From Cytophagales bacterium (GTDB lineage Bacteria; Bacteroidota; Bacteroidia; Cytophagales; Cyclobacteriaceae), in contig JAAFHY010000001.1 of the NCBI GenBank assembly GCA_013298505.1, positions 186,001-250,000 of the forward strand: a stretch of DNA of 64,000 nucleotides, written 5' to 3'. Shown one piece after another: positions 7,548 through 17,338 of this stretch (position 1 is the stretch's first letter; each line of letters starts with the position of its first letter). A program made the translations under genes and the position numbers. The notes below the pieces were generated by a model. That model saw only the letters and a program-made list of their open reading frames with translations. It ran no database searches and had not been told where the DNA came from.

Positions 7548-9512
7548 ATGAACAGTACTAATAACAACCATTTAGATCATTTTAAAAAAACTATTTATAA
7601 TACAATAGCATTACTTGTTTGTGGATTTCTAAGTTTCGGCCAAAATCAACAAGAAATACAATTGGCGAACGAGTATTTAAATAAGGGTGAAAAGTCAAAG
7701 GCCCTCAGCGCATTTCAGACGTTAGCAAAAGATCAACAAAATATAGCACTTATACACAATAGCTATTTTAATTTGATGCTCGACTTAAACAACTTTAAGC
7801 AAGCAGAAGATTACATTGAAAAATTGATTAGACGAGACGATCGAATAGCCTATCGGCTCGATCTCGGGGTTTTGTACGTGCGCAGTGGCGATTTGTCAAA
7901 GGCAGATAAATACCTAAAATCGATTATAAAAATACAGTTAGAAGATATTTATAAAGCAAAAGTTATTTCGGATTACCTCGCTTCGCAAAATTTATACGGC
8001 TACGCTGTTTATAGTCTACAACAAGCTAGGAGCGTAACAAAAACCAATACGCTTTTTGCATTAGAGCTCGCAACACTTTTTAGGCAGCAAGGCAAGCGCG
8101 ATGAAATGGTAGGCGAATATTTAAACTATGTTACCCAAGTGCCTTCAAATGTAGGCTATGTAAAAAATCTGCTCCAACTTTTACTAACCAAGCTCGAAGA
8201 ACTGCAAAGCCTAGAGCGTGTGCTGCTTGACAAAGTGCAGCAAAACCAACAATCGGAAATTTATGCCGATTTGATTATTTGGGTCAACCTACAGCAGAAA
8301 AATTTCTATAACGCATTTATACAGTCAAGGGCTTACGATAAGCGTTTTCGGAAAGAACAATCAAAAACGCTAGAGATCGCCCAGATCGCCTTTAACAATA
8401 AAGATTACTCAAGTGCCGACAAAGCGTTTTCATATGTGATCAAAGAATTTGCAAATACTGAAAACTATTTGCCTGCACAGTTAGGTCTTATTCGTACACG
8501 CGAAGCAAAAGTAAAAAAGTCGTATCCGGTAAATAAAGATTCGGTGCGCTATCTCATCACCGAATATGGCAAATTTTGCGAGCGCTTTCCAGAGAACTCA
8601 AACGCACACGAGGCATCACTAAATCAATCGCTGCTAAAAGCCTACTTTCTCAATCAACTCGACTCGGCCATAAAAGATATTTCAAAGCTAATAGCTAATC
8701 CGAAGGTGGCGTTGCCACTAAAAAACCAGGCGAAGATGGAGTTGGGCGATGTATACTTGTTGAAAGAAGAACCGTGGGAAGCGACCTTGCTCTATTCGCA
8801 AGTAGAAAAATCGCAGCGCGAAACACCGCTAGGCTACGATGCAAAATTGCGCAACGCCAAACTATCGTATTACAAAGGAGACTTTAAATTAGCCGAAGAG
8901 CATTTGGACATTTTGAAGCAAGCCACCACGCGCGAGATCGCCAACGATGCCATGGATTTAAGTATGCGCATAAAAGAAAATACCACCTTTGATACCACTG
9001 GGCTTTCGCTAAAACAATTTGCGCACATTGAGCTACTGATTTATCAAAATAAAATGGACGTTGCCCAAAAACAATTGCAAAATTTTGAAAACGGGAAAGT
9101 ATTGGTAAAGCAAGCCGAAGCATTTTTGTATGGCCTTATAGATGTGAATACTTTGGTGGAAACGGAAGGAGAATACATCTGGATTACACTACCACAAACG
9201 ATGATCAACAAAGAAATCAGAGACGATTTTTTTTGGTTGCAAGCGAACTTAAAAATGAAGCAAGGAAAATTTGACGAGTCTATTTCCTTTTTGGAGAAAA
9301 TCCTTGCGCAATTTCCAGATGATATTTATGCCGATGATGCTTTCTTTTTACAGGGAGATATTTACGAAACACTGTTGGGCAACAAAGAAAAAGCCAAAGA
9401 AATTTTTCGAGAGTTTATAAACAAGTTTCCGGGCAGTGTGTATGCAGCCGAAGCACGAAAAAGATACCGCCAATTAAGAGGCGACTTTGCTGATGAGAAA
9501 ATAGTAAATTAG
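7548..9512 (+). CDS. Exported tetratricopeptide-repeat protein
   Basis: 654 residues. A basic N-terminus is followed by a hydrophobic signal segment ending at about SFGQ, so it is probably periplasmic. The rest is helical with degenerate TPR pairs; the clearest is near the C-terminus, around DDAFFLQGDIYE and AKEIFREFINKFPGS, resembling the YbgF/BamD type of TPR. There is no catalytic motif. It likely acts as a scaffold, but its partner is unknown. It is preceded by the DnaA-box-like gap and followed by an unrelated permease after about 180 bp. Confidence 0.8.
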   Translation: MNSTNNNHLDHFKKTIYNTIALLVCGFLSFGQNQQEIQLANEYLNKGEKSKALSAFQTLAKDQQNIALIHNSYFNLMLDLNNFKQAEDYIEKLIRRDDRIAYRLDLGVLYVRSGDLSKADKYLKSIIKIQLEDIYKAKVISDYLASQNLYGYAVYSLQQARSVTKTNTLFALELATLFRQQGKRDEMVGEYLNYVTQVPSNVGYVKNLLQLLLTKLEELQSLERVLLDKVQQNQQSEIYADLIIWVNLQQKNFYNAFIQSRAYDKRFRKEQSKTLEIAQIAFNNKDYSSADKAFSYVIKEFANTENYLPAQLGLIRTREAKVKKSYPVNKDSVRYLITEYGKFCERFPENSNAHEASLNQSLLKAYFLNQLDSAIKDISKLIANPKVALPLKNQAKMELGDVYLLKEEPWEATLLYSQVEKSQRETPLGYDAKLRNAKLSYYKGDFKLAEEHLDILKQATTREIANDAMDLSMRIKENTTFDTTGLSLKQFAHIELLIYQNKMDVAQKQLQNFENGKVLVKQAEAFLYGLIDVNTLVETEGEYIWITLPQTMINKEIRDDFFWLQANLKMKQGKFDESISFLEKILAQFPDDIYADDAFFLQGDIYETLLGNKEKAKEIFREFINKFPGSVYAAEARKRYRQLRGDFADEKIVN

Positions 9513-9690
9513 AGCGTAGCGCACGCTGAATCTAGTTCCGAAATCCATCTCAATATCGGACAATTTTATCCGTTCTTGAACAAGTCAATTTTCATAAACA
9601 TTGCGTTCGCCTCTTAAACCGAAATTTTTATCTGGTATTGAAATTGTAAAACCATTTCGTTCGATCTTCCATTTCAGACAAAATCTTTCT

Positions 9691-12069
9691 ATGATTAAAA
9701 GCTACTTGCTGATTGCGTTGCGCACACTTCGCAGAAACAAACTACACGCTTCCATTAACATAATCGGGTTGGCCATTGGCATGTCATGCTGCATTCTCAT
9801 CACGCTGTTTGTTTTATTTGAATTGAGCTACGATAGGCAAAACAAAAACGCAGACCGCACCTATCGCATGGCGATTAATCTTGAAGCCAACAACTGGGCC
9901 ATCTCCGCTTTTCCAATTGGGAGTTTGCTAAAAGACAAATTTCCGGAAGTAGAAAATTATACTCGCATCAAGCCTTCTGAAATTTTTGTGCTCAATTCGG
10001 CCAACGAAATAAAAAATAAGGAGCGCGTGTTTTTTGCCGACTCTTCTGTTTTTGATGTGCTCGACATACAACTCGAAAAAGGCAACCCGCTTACCGCACT
10101 TGCCGAAATCAATTCGATGGTGATAACAGAAAAGAAAGCCAAAACCTATTTTGGAGACGAAGACCCAATCGGAAAAACGCTTACACTGCTCAACGATAAA
10201 AAGGAATATCGCATTACTGCAGTTTTCAAACCTCTGCCATCGGCATCGCATGTTCACATCGACATCATGGTATCGTCAGACAACTTTGCCCCCATGAAAC
10301 CAGGCTCCCCGCAAGGGTGGAATTATCTTACCAACCACTACACATATTTTGTTTTGCCAGTTGGCATAGACCACGTGGCATTTGGCAAAAAGATTTCGGA
10401 GTTCATGGACAAATACCAAGAGATAAAACCTGAAGACCGCAAAAATGATATTCGATTGCAGCCACTCACTTCCATTCACCTTCATTCTAACTTGGGGCTA
10501 GAGGTAGAAGCAAACGGAAGTTTGAATACGGTTTACATTATGGCGGCAGTCGCTTTTTTTATTTTGATAATAGCGTGCATCAATTTTATGAACCTTACTA
10601 CGGCACAGTCGCTTAAGCGCGCCCGCGAAGTGGGCATACGCAAAGTGGTGGGCAGCCGAAGAGCGCAATTGGTATTTCAGTTTTTGAGCGAATCGGTAGT
10701 GATTAGTTTTATGGCATTGCTAGTGGCGGTCGTGGTGCTAGTTTTAGTGTTGCCATCATTCAATTTGATCAGTGGAAAACAGCTTGTCATCAATCCTATG
10801 CAAAACGGTGCGGTGATACTTATTTTCATGGCGATTACTTTTTTTGTGGGCGTGGTGGCGGGCACTTACCCGGCCTTTTTTCTTTCGGGTTTTAAACCAA
10901 CGGCCGTGTTAAAAGGAAATTTTGTAAGCAATGCAAAAGGGCAATTGCTGCGCAAAGGCTTGGTGGTGTTTCAATTTGCCATTGCGTTTGTAATTATGGT
11001 AGGCACGTATATCATTTATGCCCAACTTGATTTTATGCTCAACAAAAACATGGGCTTTGACCGCGAGCAAACCGTGGTGCTTACTATGCCTCGCGATAGC
11101 GTGGGCGATGAGTCGGTAAAAAATGAAATGAAACGATTGGCAGGCGTAGAGGCCGTAACCCGCTTTGGCGAAATACCTGGAAAGATGGTGCGTACCAGCG
11201 GCTTTTGGTTTGAAGGCGCTAACGATAACAAAGCAGAAAATATGTACCATTTTAGTGGAGATGTGGATTTGCTGCAAGCGCTAAACATGAAAATGAAAAC
11301 GGGCAGTTACTTTACGCCCGATACCAAGCGATTTTATAAAGAGTTTGTGCTAAACGAAACGGCCGTAAAACATTTAGGCTGGACTAACGAAAACGCCATT
11401 GGCAAACTGATCGACTTTGGCGAGCGTGGCACCGATCCTGGCAAGGTGATTGGCGTAATAGAAGACTTTCACTTCAAACATCTCCACGATAAGATCGACC
11501 CACTCGTGATGTTTTTAGAACCACAGTACGAAGGCCAGTTTATGGCAATCAAAGTAAAGTCGAGCAACATCAAAGAAATGATGGCGCAGATTGAGCAAAC
11601 ATGGAAACGCGTTTTGCCACAGTACGAATTTGAATATCAATTTCTGGATGAAACGTTCGACAAGCTTTTTGATCAAGAAAAAAAGCTCGGTCAGTTATTT
11701 GGAATATTTTCGGGGCTAGCCATTTTTGTTTCTTGCTTGGGATTGTTTGGGCTAGCTTCGTTTACAATGGAGCAAAATAAAAAATCGGTGGCAGTGCGAA
11801 AAGTGATGGGCGCATCGGTAAGCAACATTGTAATAATGATGTCGAAAGATTTTTTAGGACTGGTGATTGTTGGCTTGTTGATAGCGGCACCGCTTGCCTA
11901 TTATTTTATGACGCGCTGGCTTGATGGCTTTGCCTATCATGTGGGCTTTGCTTGGATCGTGTATTTGTATGCGGCCTTAGCCGGATTAGTCGTTGCATTT
12001 GGCACGGTTAGTTATCATTCGTTGAAGGCCGCCACCTCTAATCCAGTAGATTCGTTGAAGGACCAGTAA
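9691..12069 (+). CDS. MacB/FtsX-type ABC transporter permease
   Basis: About 790 residues with the arrangement typical of Bacteroidota permeases: an N-terminal transmembrane helix (IIGLAIGMSCCILITLF), a MacB-like periplasmic domain, three helices of the first FtsX domain (residues about 280-430), a second periplasmic domain, and a second FtsX domain at the C-terminus ending in NPVDSLKDQ. I chose ATG 9691 (MIKSYLLIALRTLRRNK) because homologues begin this way; an in-frame TTG at 9601 would add 30 residues. No ATPase gene is adjacent, so the energy-coupling partner must be encoded elsewhere. The substrate is unknown. Confidence 0.9.
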   Translation: MIKSYLLIALRTLRRNKLHASINIIGLAIGMSCCILITLFVLFELSYDRQNKNADRTYRMAINLEANNWAISAFPIGSLLKDKFPEVENYTRIKPSEIFVLNSANEIKNKERVFFADSSVFDVLDIQLEKGNPLTALAEINSMVITEKKAKTYFGDEDPIGKTLTLLNDKKEYRITAVFKPLPSASHVHIDIMVSSDNFAPMKPGSPQGWNYLTNHYTYFVLPVGIDHVAFGKKISEFMDKYQEIKPEDRKNDIRLQPLTSIHLHSNLGLEVEANGSLNTVYIMAAVAFFILIIACINFMNLTTAQSLKRAREVGIRKVVGSRRAQLVFQFLSESVVISFMALLVAVVVLVLVLPSFNLISGKQLVINPMQNGAVILIFMAITFFVGVVAGTYPAFFLSGFKPTAVLKGNFVSNAKGQLLRKGLVVFQFAIAFVIMVGTYIIYAQLDFMLNKNMGFDREQTVVLTMPRDSVGDESVKNEMKRLAGVEAVTRFGEIPGKMVRTSGFWFEGANDNKAENMYHFSGDVDLLQALNMKMKTGSYFTPDTKRFYKEFVLNETAVKHLGWTNENAIGKLIDFGERGTDPGKVIGVIEDFHFKHLHDKIDPLVMFLEPQYEGQFMAIKVKSSNIKEMMAQIEQTWKRVLPQYEFEYQFLDETFDKLFDQEKKLGQLFGIFSGLAIFVSCLGLFGLASFTMEQNKKSVAVRKVMGASVSNIVIMMSKDFLGLVIVGLLIAAPLAYYFMTRWLDGFAYHVGFAWIVYLYAALAGLVVAFGTVSYHSLKAATSNPVDSLKDQ

Positions 12070-12102
12070 TATTAAAATAATATATTGATAATCTACCTAT
12101 CC

Positions 12103-12110
12103 TAACTTTG
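12103..12110 (+). promoter_or_regulatory. TAnnTTTG -7 promoter element
   Basis: TAACTTTG, an exact match to the Bacteroidota -7 box TAnnTTTG, 24 bp upstream of ATG 12135. A TTG at 12085-12087 is only 15 bp away, shorter than usual for the -33 box, so only the -7 element is claimed. Its position argues against the in-frame TTG at 12108 as the start. Confidence 0.4.
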
Positions 12111-12134
12111 GCAGGCAGCCATGGTTATATAGGC

Positions 12135-13979
12135 ATGATTTTTCAATTCTTTAAAAACTTGCGCATTCGCGCAAAACTATTGCTTGCATTTGGTTCGTTG
12201 TTGGCAATCTCTGTCATGTTAGTCTTCGCGACTTTTCAAACGTTGCATAAAATTCAATCGTTTAAAAGACTGACCGAAAAAGCAGACTCTTTGTTTATAG
12301 CGATGCAAGGAATGGAAATATCAATGGCAGAGTTCGTAAACGAGGAATACAAAAGCATTGAATTTTTAAAGGAAGGAAAAAGCCAATCACAAGAAACATT
12401 TAAGTTAAATGCTCAGCTAGCAAACAGTTTGATTAAGGAGATTGAGAATTCATTACAATGGAGCCAGGAGATGCCTAAAGCAACGGCAATACAATCTGGA
12501 TTAGTAAAAGTGTCAACATTGTTTGCACGCCTCACAGAAAAACTAATGCAAAGAGGATTTAAAGACTACGGCTTAGAGGGAGCTTTGCGAAAATCAATTC
12601 ATGAGGTAGAATTGGCAAGTTTTAAGTACGACAAAGTAGACTTGTTGACGCTACGGAGGCATGAGAAGGATTTTTTCCTTAGGAAGGATACGAAATATCA
12701 AACAGAATTTAATAAAGCCTTAATTGGATTTCGGGAAAAGGTTGCGGCCACAGCTCAGCCAGCTGTTTTAGATTTGATTACCAGCTATCAAGATCAATTT
12801 AATGAGATAGTAGACATTGAAACACAAATAGGATTAACGGTTCATACTGGAATGCGAGGAGAATTACGTTCGAGCATCAATCAGGTAAAGCCGATGATCA
12901 ATAAATTGAATAGGCAAGTTGATATAGAAAGCAAAAGGGCTATCCAGCAATCCATCATTTTTTTAATTACAATAGTTGCGATACAACTGATTTCAGGAAT
13001 AGCATTGGCCATTTACTATTCAAACCAACTTTCCAAACCTGTTAAGCAGATTAAGTCCGCGGTTAAATCACTTGCTTCTGGAAATTACCCTGAGCAATTA
13101 GTAGTTGATTCAACCGAAGAAATGGGGCAAACTAAAGCGGGGTTCAATCAGTTCGTTAAAAGATTAAAAATTGCAACCAATTTTGCACAAACGATGGGTG
13201 AAGGAAATTTAAACCTAAACTATGACGATCAATTCAGCGATGATGTACTGGCAAAAGCATTGATAAATATGCAAGCCAAATTGAAAGAAGCGGATGAACA
13301 AAAGGCAAAAATCAATTGGGTAAATGAAGGAGGGGCTAAGTTTAATAACATCTTAAAAGAAGAGAGCGCAAGTTTGGAAAAATTAGGAGATGACATTTTA
13401 AAATTCTTAGTCAATTATGTTCAAGCAAATCAAGCAGCATTGTTTATCCGAGAAAATAAAGATAGAGACACGCTTGTTAGAATAGCGTCTTATGCATACG
13501 GGAAAAAGAAATTTGTAGATCAGCAAATAGATGTTGGCAATGGTATGATCGGGCAAGCTGTATTAGAAGGACAAACAATCTATTTAACAGAAGTACCCAA
13601 AACCTACGTCTCGATAACTTCTGGTTTAGGTGAAAGCACGCCACAAACCATTCTAATCGTGCCGTTGAAAACAAGAGATCAGATTACGGGTATACTTGAG
13701 TTGGCGTCTTTCTCAACCTTTGAAAAACATAAAATAGATTTTGTTGAGAAAATTTCAGAGAATATTGCCTCACTTCTATCGAACCGTAAGAATGTAGAAA
13801 TTACTAATAAATTGCTTGCTGAGGCAAGAGAGAAAACAGAAATGTTAACACAGCAAGAAGAGGAGATGAGACAAAACTCAGAAGAATTATTAGCCACACA
13901 GGAGGAAATGAGCAGACAACGTCAGGAACTCGAGGCAGAATTGTTGGAACTTAGACAACAAGTATATTCCCAACGATAG
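12135..13979 (+). CDS. Membrane HAMP-GAF sensor-like protein without output domain
   Basis: About 614 residues. TM1 is near the N-terminus (LLLAFGSLLAISVMLVF), followed by a helical extracytoplasmic domain of about 250 residues and TM2 (IIFLITIVAIQLISGIALAI). A HAMP linker follows (QLSKPVKQIKSAV onwards), then a GAF domain (about residues 420-560) and a C-terminal coiled coil rich in Glu/Gln. There is no histidine kinase, cyclase, GGDEF or chemotaxis signalling domain. Related GAF proteins often continue into further domains after the same coiled coil, whereas this one stops at TAG. It may signal through a partner. The start is ATG 12135 rather than the TTG at 12108. Confidence 0.75.
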   Translation: MIFQFFKNLRIRAKLLLAFGSLLAISVMLVFATFQTLHKIQSFKRLTEKADSLFIAMQGMEISMAEFVNEEYKSIEFLKEGKSQSQETFKLNAQLANSLIKEIENSLQWSQEMPKATAIQSGLVKVSTLFARLTEKLMQRGFKDYGLEGALRKSIHEVELASFKYDKVDLLTLRRHEKDFFLRKDTKYQTEFNKALIGFREKVAATAQPAVLDLITSYQDQFNEIVDIETQIGLTVHTGMRGELRSSINQVKPMINKLNRQVDIESKRAIQQSIIFLITIVAIQLISGIALAIYYSNQLSKPVKQIKSAVKSLASGNYPEQLVVDSTEEMGQTKAGFNQFVKRLKIATNFAQTMGEGNLNLNYDDQFSDDVLAKALINMQAKLKEADEQKAKINWVNEGGAKFNNILKEESASLEKLGDDILKFLVNYVQANQAALFIRENKDRDTLVRIASYAYGKKKFVDQQIDVGNGMIGQAVLEGQTIYLTEVPKTYVSITSGLGESTPQTILIVPLKTRDQITGILELASFSTFEKHKIDFVEKISENIASLLSNRKNVEITNKLLAEAREKTEMLTQQEEEMRQNSEELLATQEEMSRQRQELEAELLELRQQVYSQR

Positions 13980-14052
13980 GTTCGTTCATTACTTTTTCTT
14001 TTCTAATTACAAATACCGTTATAACTTGTGCGGTTATTCGTAACCACAGGAA

Positions 14053-15558
14053 ATGACAAAGTCGATAAAGCCACTGATTCAGCACACCGATGTAGTATTG
14101 ATGGGCGCTGGCATAATGAGTGCCACCTTAGGAATCATTTTAAAAGAACTAGACCCTACCATTACCATTCAGATATTTGAACGAGCCGATGAGGCTGGAA
14201 CCGAAAGCTCTGATGCTTGGAACAACGCGGGCACGGGTCATGCCGCTTACTGCGAATTGAATTATACTCCACAAAAACCTGACGGATCGATAGATACATC
14301 TAAGGCTACTAAAATTGCCGAGTCGTTTGAGGTATCAAAAGAATTTTGGTCTTACTTGGTAGAGAAGAAGTACGTACCTAAGCCAGCAGAATTTATTACG
14401 GCCATTCCTCACGTTAGCTTTGTTTGGGGCGATACCAATGTTGATTATCTCAGAAAGAGATTTGCGGCTCTCAAAGGCAACCCCATGTTCGATGGAATGC
14501 TTTTTACCGAAGACCGAGATCAAATTGATCAGTGGGCACCCATCGTAATGAAAGGGCGCGACACCAAGCAACCACTTGCTGCCACCCGAATGGCGTTGGG
14601 TACAGATGTAAATTTTGGAACGCTTACCCGATCGCTGATGAGCCAGTTGGCAAAGATGCCAGGCGTTACAGTGCATTATAATATCGAGGCGTTAGACCTC
14701 GACCCAGATGGGAACGGTGGCTGGGATGTTTTCATCCGCAACTTATTGAGCGAAGAGAAAGATCAGGTAAACACAAAATTTGTTTTCATCGGTGCCGGTG
14801 GCGCAACCCTTCACTTACTAAAGCGAGCCGAAATAAATGAACGAAAAGGGTATGGTGGCTTTCCGGTAAGTGGTCTATGGTTAAAATGTTTGAATGATGA
14901 CATCATTAAACAGCATCAGGCTAAAGTATATGGCAAAGCGTCTGTTGGTTCTCCGCCCATGTCGGTACCGCATGTAGACACGCGCATTATTGACGGAAGA
15001 AAGGAATTGTTGTTTGGTCCGTTTGCCGGATTTACAACCAAGTTTTTAAAGAATGGTTCCATGATGGACCTGCCAAAGTCCATCCGGTTTGATAACGCTA
15101 TTCCCATGATTTTTGCTGGGATGAAAAACATGCCATTGACAAAATATTTAATTGACCAAGTAAGGCAAACTCCCGAGCAGCGATTAGAAGCCCTGAAAGA
15201 ATATGTGCCGATGGCCGAGTTGAAAGATTGGGAACTGAAAGAAGCAGGTCAACGCGTGCAAGTGATTAAGAAAGATAAAAAAGAAGGTGGCGTACTAGAA
15301 TTTGGAACGGAGGTTGTTGTGGCTGAAGATGGAACGGTGGCCGCCTTGCTCGGTGCTTCGCCAGGCGCATCTACCGCTGCTGCGGTAATGATGGGCTTAC
15401 TTTCAAAGTGTTTCAAGAAACAATTTCATACCGAAGCATGGCAAAGCAAGTTGAAAGAAATGGCGCCCTCTTTAAACATTGCCCTCTCAAAAGATGAAGC
15501 CTCGCTAGAAGCCACTCGTAAGCGGACGTCTTCTATTTTGGGTTTGGGAGAGGGTTAG
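14053..15558 (+). CDS. mqo: Malate:quinone oxidoreductase
   Basis: 501 residues, the normal Mqo length. This is a membrane-associated FAD enzyme that oxidises malate to oxaloacetate and passes the electrons to quinone, replacing or supplementing NAD-malate dehydrogenase in the TCA cycle. Visible signatures are the FAD-binding GAGIMSATLG, the family block SSDAWNNAGTGHAAYCELN and, near the C-terminus, LLGASPGASTAAAVM. It has its own 73-bp upstream region and no obvious operon partner. Confidence 0.97.
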   Translation: MTKSIKPLIQHTDVVLMGAGIMSATLGIILKELDPTITIQIFERADEAGTESSDAWNNAGTGHAAYCELNYTPQKPDGSIDTSKATKIAESFEVSKEFWSYLVEKKYVPKPAEFITAIPHVSFVWGDTNVDYLRKRFAALKGNPMFDGMLFTEDRDQIDQWAPIVMKGRDTKQPLAATRMALGTDVNFGTLTRSLMSQLAKMPGVTVHYNIEALDLDPDGNGGWDVFIRNLLSEEKDQVNTKFVFIGAGGATLHLLKRAEINERKGYGGFPVSGLWLKCLNDDIIKQHQAKVYGKASVGSPPMSVPHVDTRIIDGRKELLFGPFAGFTTKFLKNGSMMDLPKSIRFDNAIPMIFAGMKNMPLTKYLIDQVRQTPEQRLEALKEYVPMAELKDWELKEAGQRVQVIKKDKKEGGVLEFGTEVVVAEDGTVAALLGASPGASTAAAVMMGLLSKCFKKQFHTEAWQSKLKEMAPSLNIALSKDEASLEATRKRTSSILGLGEG

Positions 15559-15610
15559 GGATAAGTTGTGCGCAATATTGCAACTAATACTTAACAGATG
15601 GAAAGAAATA

Positions 15611-16522
15611 ATGAACAAGCAAAAGCGGTATTACTTCAACTACATTGACAGTTGTAATATGTGTGGCTCAAAGACAGACACACATAAAATTCTTGGCAAA
15701 CGATTAAATGCTTCGCAAGGGAAAAGTCCGAATAATAAAATCGGTATCACCACAACTATTGTTAAATGTACAAACTGTGGGCTTATATACTCAAATCCAC
15801 AACCAGTACCGTTCGACATACAAGACCACTACGGAGTACCGCCTGAAAGCTATTGGAAAGAAAATTACTTTACTATTTCAAACAGCTATTTTCAAGGTGA
15901 AATAGAAAGATTAAAAAAACTAATTGACTTTAAAGATGGGATGAAATCATTAGACATTGGTGCAGGTTTAGGAAAGCAAATGAATGCATTGACCAAAGCA
16001 GGGTTTAACGCTTATGGCTTTGAACCTTCAAAACAATTTCACGAAAGAGCGATTTCGAAAATGGCGATTGATCCTGACAAATTGAAATTAGGCATGATTG
16101 AAGAAGTTGAGTATGCCGAAAATTATTTTGATTTTATATCGTTTGGGGCGGTCTTAGAGCATCTATACAACCCCTCTGACTCAATACTGAAAGCAATGAA
16201 ATGGCTAAAACCAAATGGAATAATTCACATTGAAGTTCCGTCATCGAATTGGCTTATAGGAAAAATAATCAATTTGTTTTACAAGCTAAAAGGAATAGGC
16301 TATGTTGGTAATTTAAGCCCTATGCATGAACCTTTTCATTTGTACGAGTTTGAGCTTAAATCATTTGAAGAACACGCCAAACGGCACAATTATGAATTGG
16401 CTTTTCACGAGTATTACGTTTGCCAAACGTTTATGCCAAAAATAGCTGACTACATTTTGAAACCATATATGAGTTGGACAAATACAGGTATGCAATTATG
16501 CGTATGGTTGCGAAAGAGATGA
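15611..16522 (+). CDS. Zinc-ribbon class I SAM methyltransferase (paralogue)
   Basis: 303 residues with the same architecture as the gene at 4824-5711: an N-terminal four-Cys knuckle (CNMC ... CTNC), then IYSNPQP, then a SAM-binding fold with motif I DIGAGLGKQ and an LEHLYNP motif. The start is ATG 15611, preceded by GGAAAGAAATA; an in-frame TTG at 15566 would add 15 residues. The substrate is unknown. It lies between unrelated housekeeping genes and has visibly lower GC than mqo, so it may have been acquired separately; this is an impression, not a calculation. Confidence 0.8.
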   Translation: MNKQKRYYFNYIDSCNMCGSKTDTHKILGKRLNASQGKSPNNKIGITTTIVKCTNCGLIYSNPQPVPFDIQDHYGVPPESYWKENYFTISNSYFQGEIERLKKLIDFKDGMKSLDIGAGLGKQMNALTKAGFNAYGFEPSKQFHERAISKMAIDPDKLKLGMIEEVEYAENYFDFISFGAVLEHLYNPSDSILKAMKWLKPNGIIHIEVPSSNWLIGKIINLFYKLKGIGYVGNLSPMHEPFHLYEFELKSFEEHAKRHNYELAFHEYYVCQTFMPKIADYILKPYMSWTNTGMQLCVWLRKR

Positions 16523-16546
16523 ACACAGACAATACGTTCGTAAAAA

Positions 16547-17338
16547 ATGAACTACCAACTACGACCATACGAAGCAAAAGACAAACAAGGCGTTATCAAC
16601 TTAATCCTTCCCATTCAACGCGAAGAATTTGGCGTGCCGATTACCATTGCTGATCAACCCGACCTTCAAAATATTTCTAGTTTTTATCAACAAGCCAGTG
16701 GAAACTTTTGGGTGGCTACCCAAGGGCATGAAATAGTTGGAACAATCGCTTTGCTATCTATTGGTGATGGACAAGGCGTCATCCGAAAAATGTTTGTTCA
16801 TTCAAATCATCGCGGTGCAACAGGGGGCGTGGCGCAGCAGTTGCTCAATACAATGGTTGCGTGGTGCGAGAAAAAGCAAATCGATGAAATTTTTCTGGGG
16901 ACTATTGACACGATGAAAGCCGCGCATCGTTTTTATGAGAAGAACGGATTTTATTCGGTTGAGAAAGCAATGCTTCCGACTACTTTTCCCATCATGAAAG
17001 TAGACAACCGGTTTTATCAGCGTATGCTTCGGCCTTTATACCGGATTTTCCATATTACCTCAAGTGCGTATTGGAAAACATTTCCCGAGCAGTCCGCCTA
17101 CAAAGCACCTTCATTGGCTACCGAAGGATTTATTCATTGCTCTACGCACGATCAGATAGTAGGAACGCTACAATGTTTTTTTGTTGGTCAGGAAAATTTG
17201 GTGTTGCTGCACATTGAGCCATCCCTCTTGCAACATCCATTAAAGTATGAGGAGGCAGATGGAAAAATGTTCCCGCACGTTTATGGAGTTATCAATCGCG
17301 AGGCGATTGTGAAAGTGGAGGCGTTACGATTTCCATAG
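16547..17338 (+). CDS. GNAT acetyltransferase-DUF952 fusion
   Basis: 263 residues with two domains. Residues 1-160 form a GNAT N-acyltransferase fold: IRKMFVHSNHRGATGG is the acetyl-CoA-binding motif A, and AAHRFYEKNGF is the usual motif B. From about residue 165 a complete DUF952 domain follows, with IFHITSSAYW, the hallmark EGFIHCST, VLLHIEP and FPHVYGVI. DUF952 is usually a stand-alone 110-residue protein. The two domains are in one uninterrupted frame. The acyl acceptor is unknown. The 3' end overlaps the convergent yigZ gene by 47 bp. Confidence 0.85.
   Translation: MNYQLRPYEAKDKQGVINLILPIQREEFGVPITIADQPDLQNISSFYQQASGNFWVATQGHEIVGTIALLSIGDGQGVIRKMFVHSNHRGATGGVAQQLLNTMVAWCEKKQIDEIFLGTIDTMKAAHRFYEKNGFYSVEKAMLPTTFPIMKVDNRFYQRMLRPLYRIFHITSSAYWKTFPEQSAYKAPSLATEGFIHCSTHDQIVGTLQCFFVGQENLVLLHIEPSLLQHPLKYEEADGKMFPHVYGVINREAIVKVEALRFP

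Noticed and set aside
10909-11277. 122-codon frame on the minus strand inside the FtsX permease
   Set aside because: Antisense to a well-supported permease; low-complexity His/Phe mix and no family signature.
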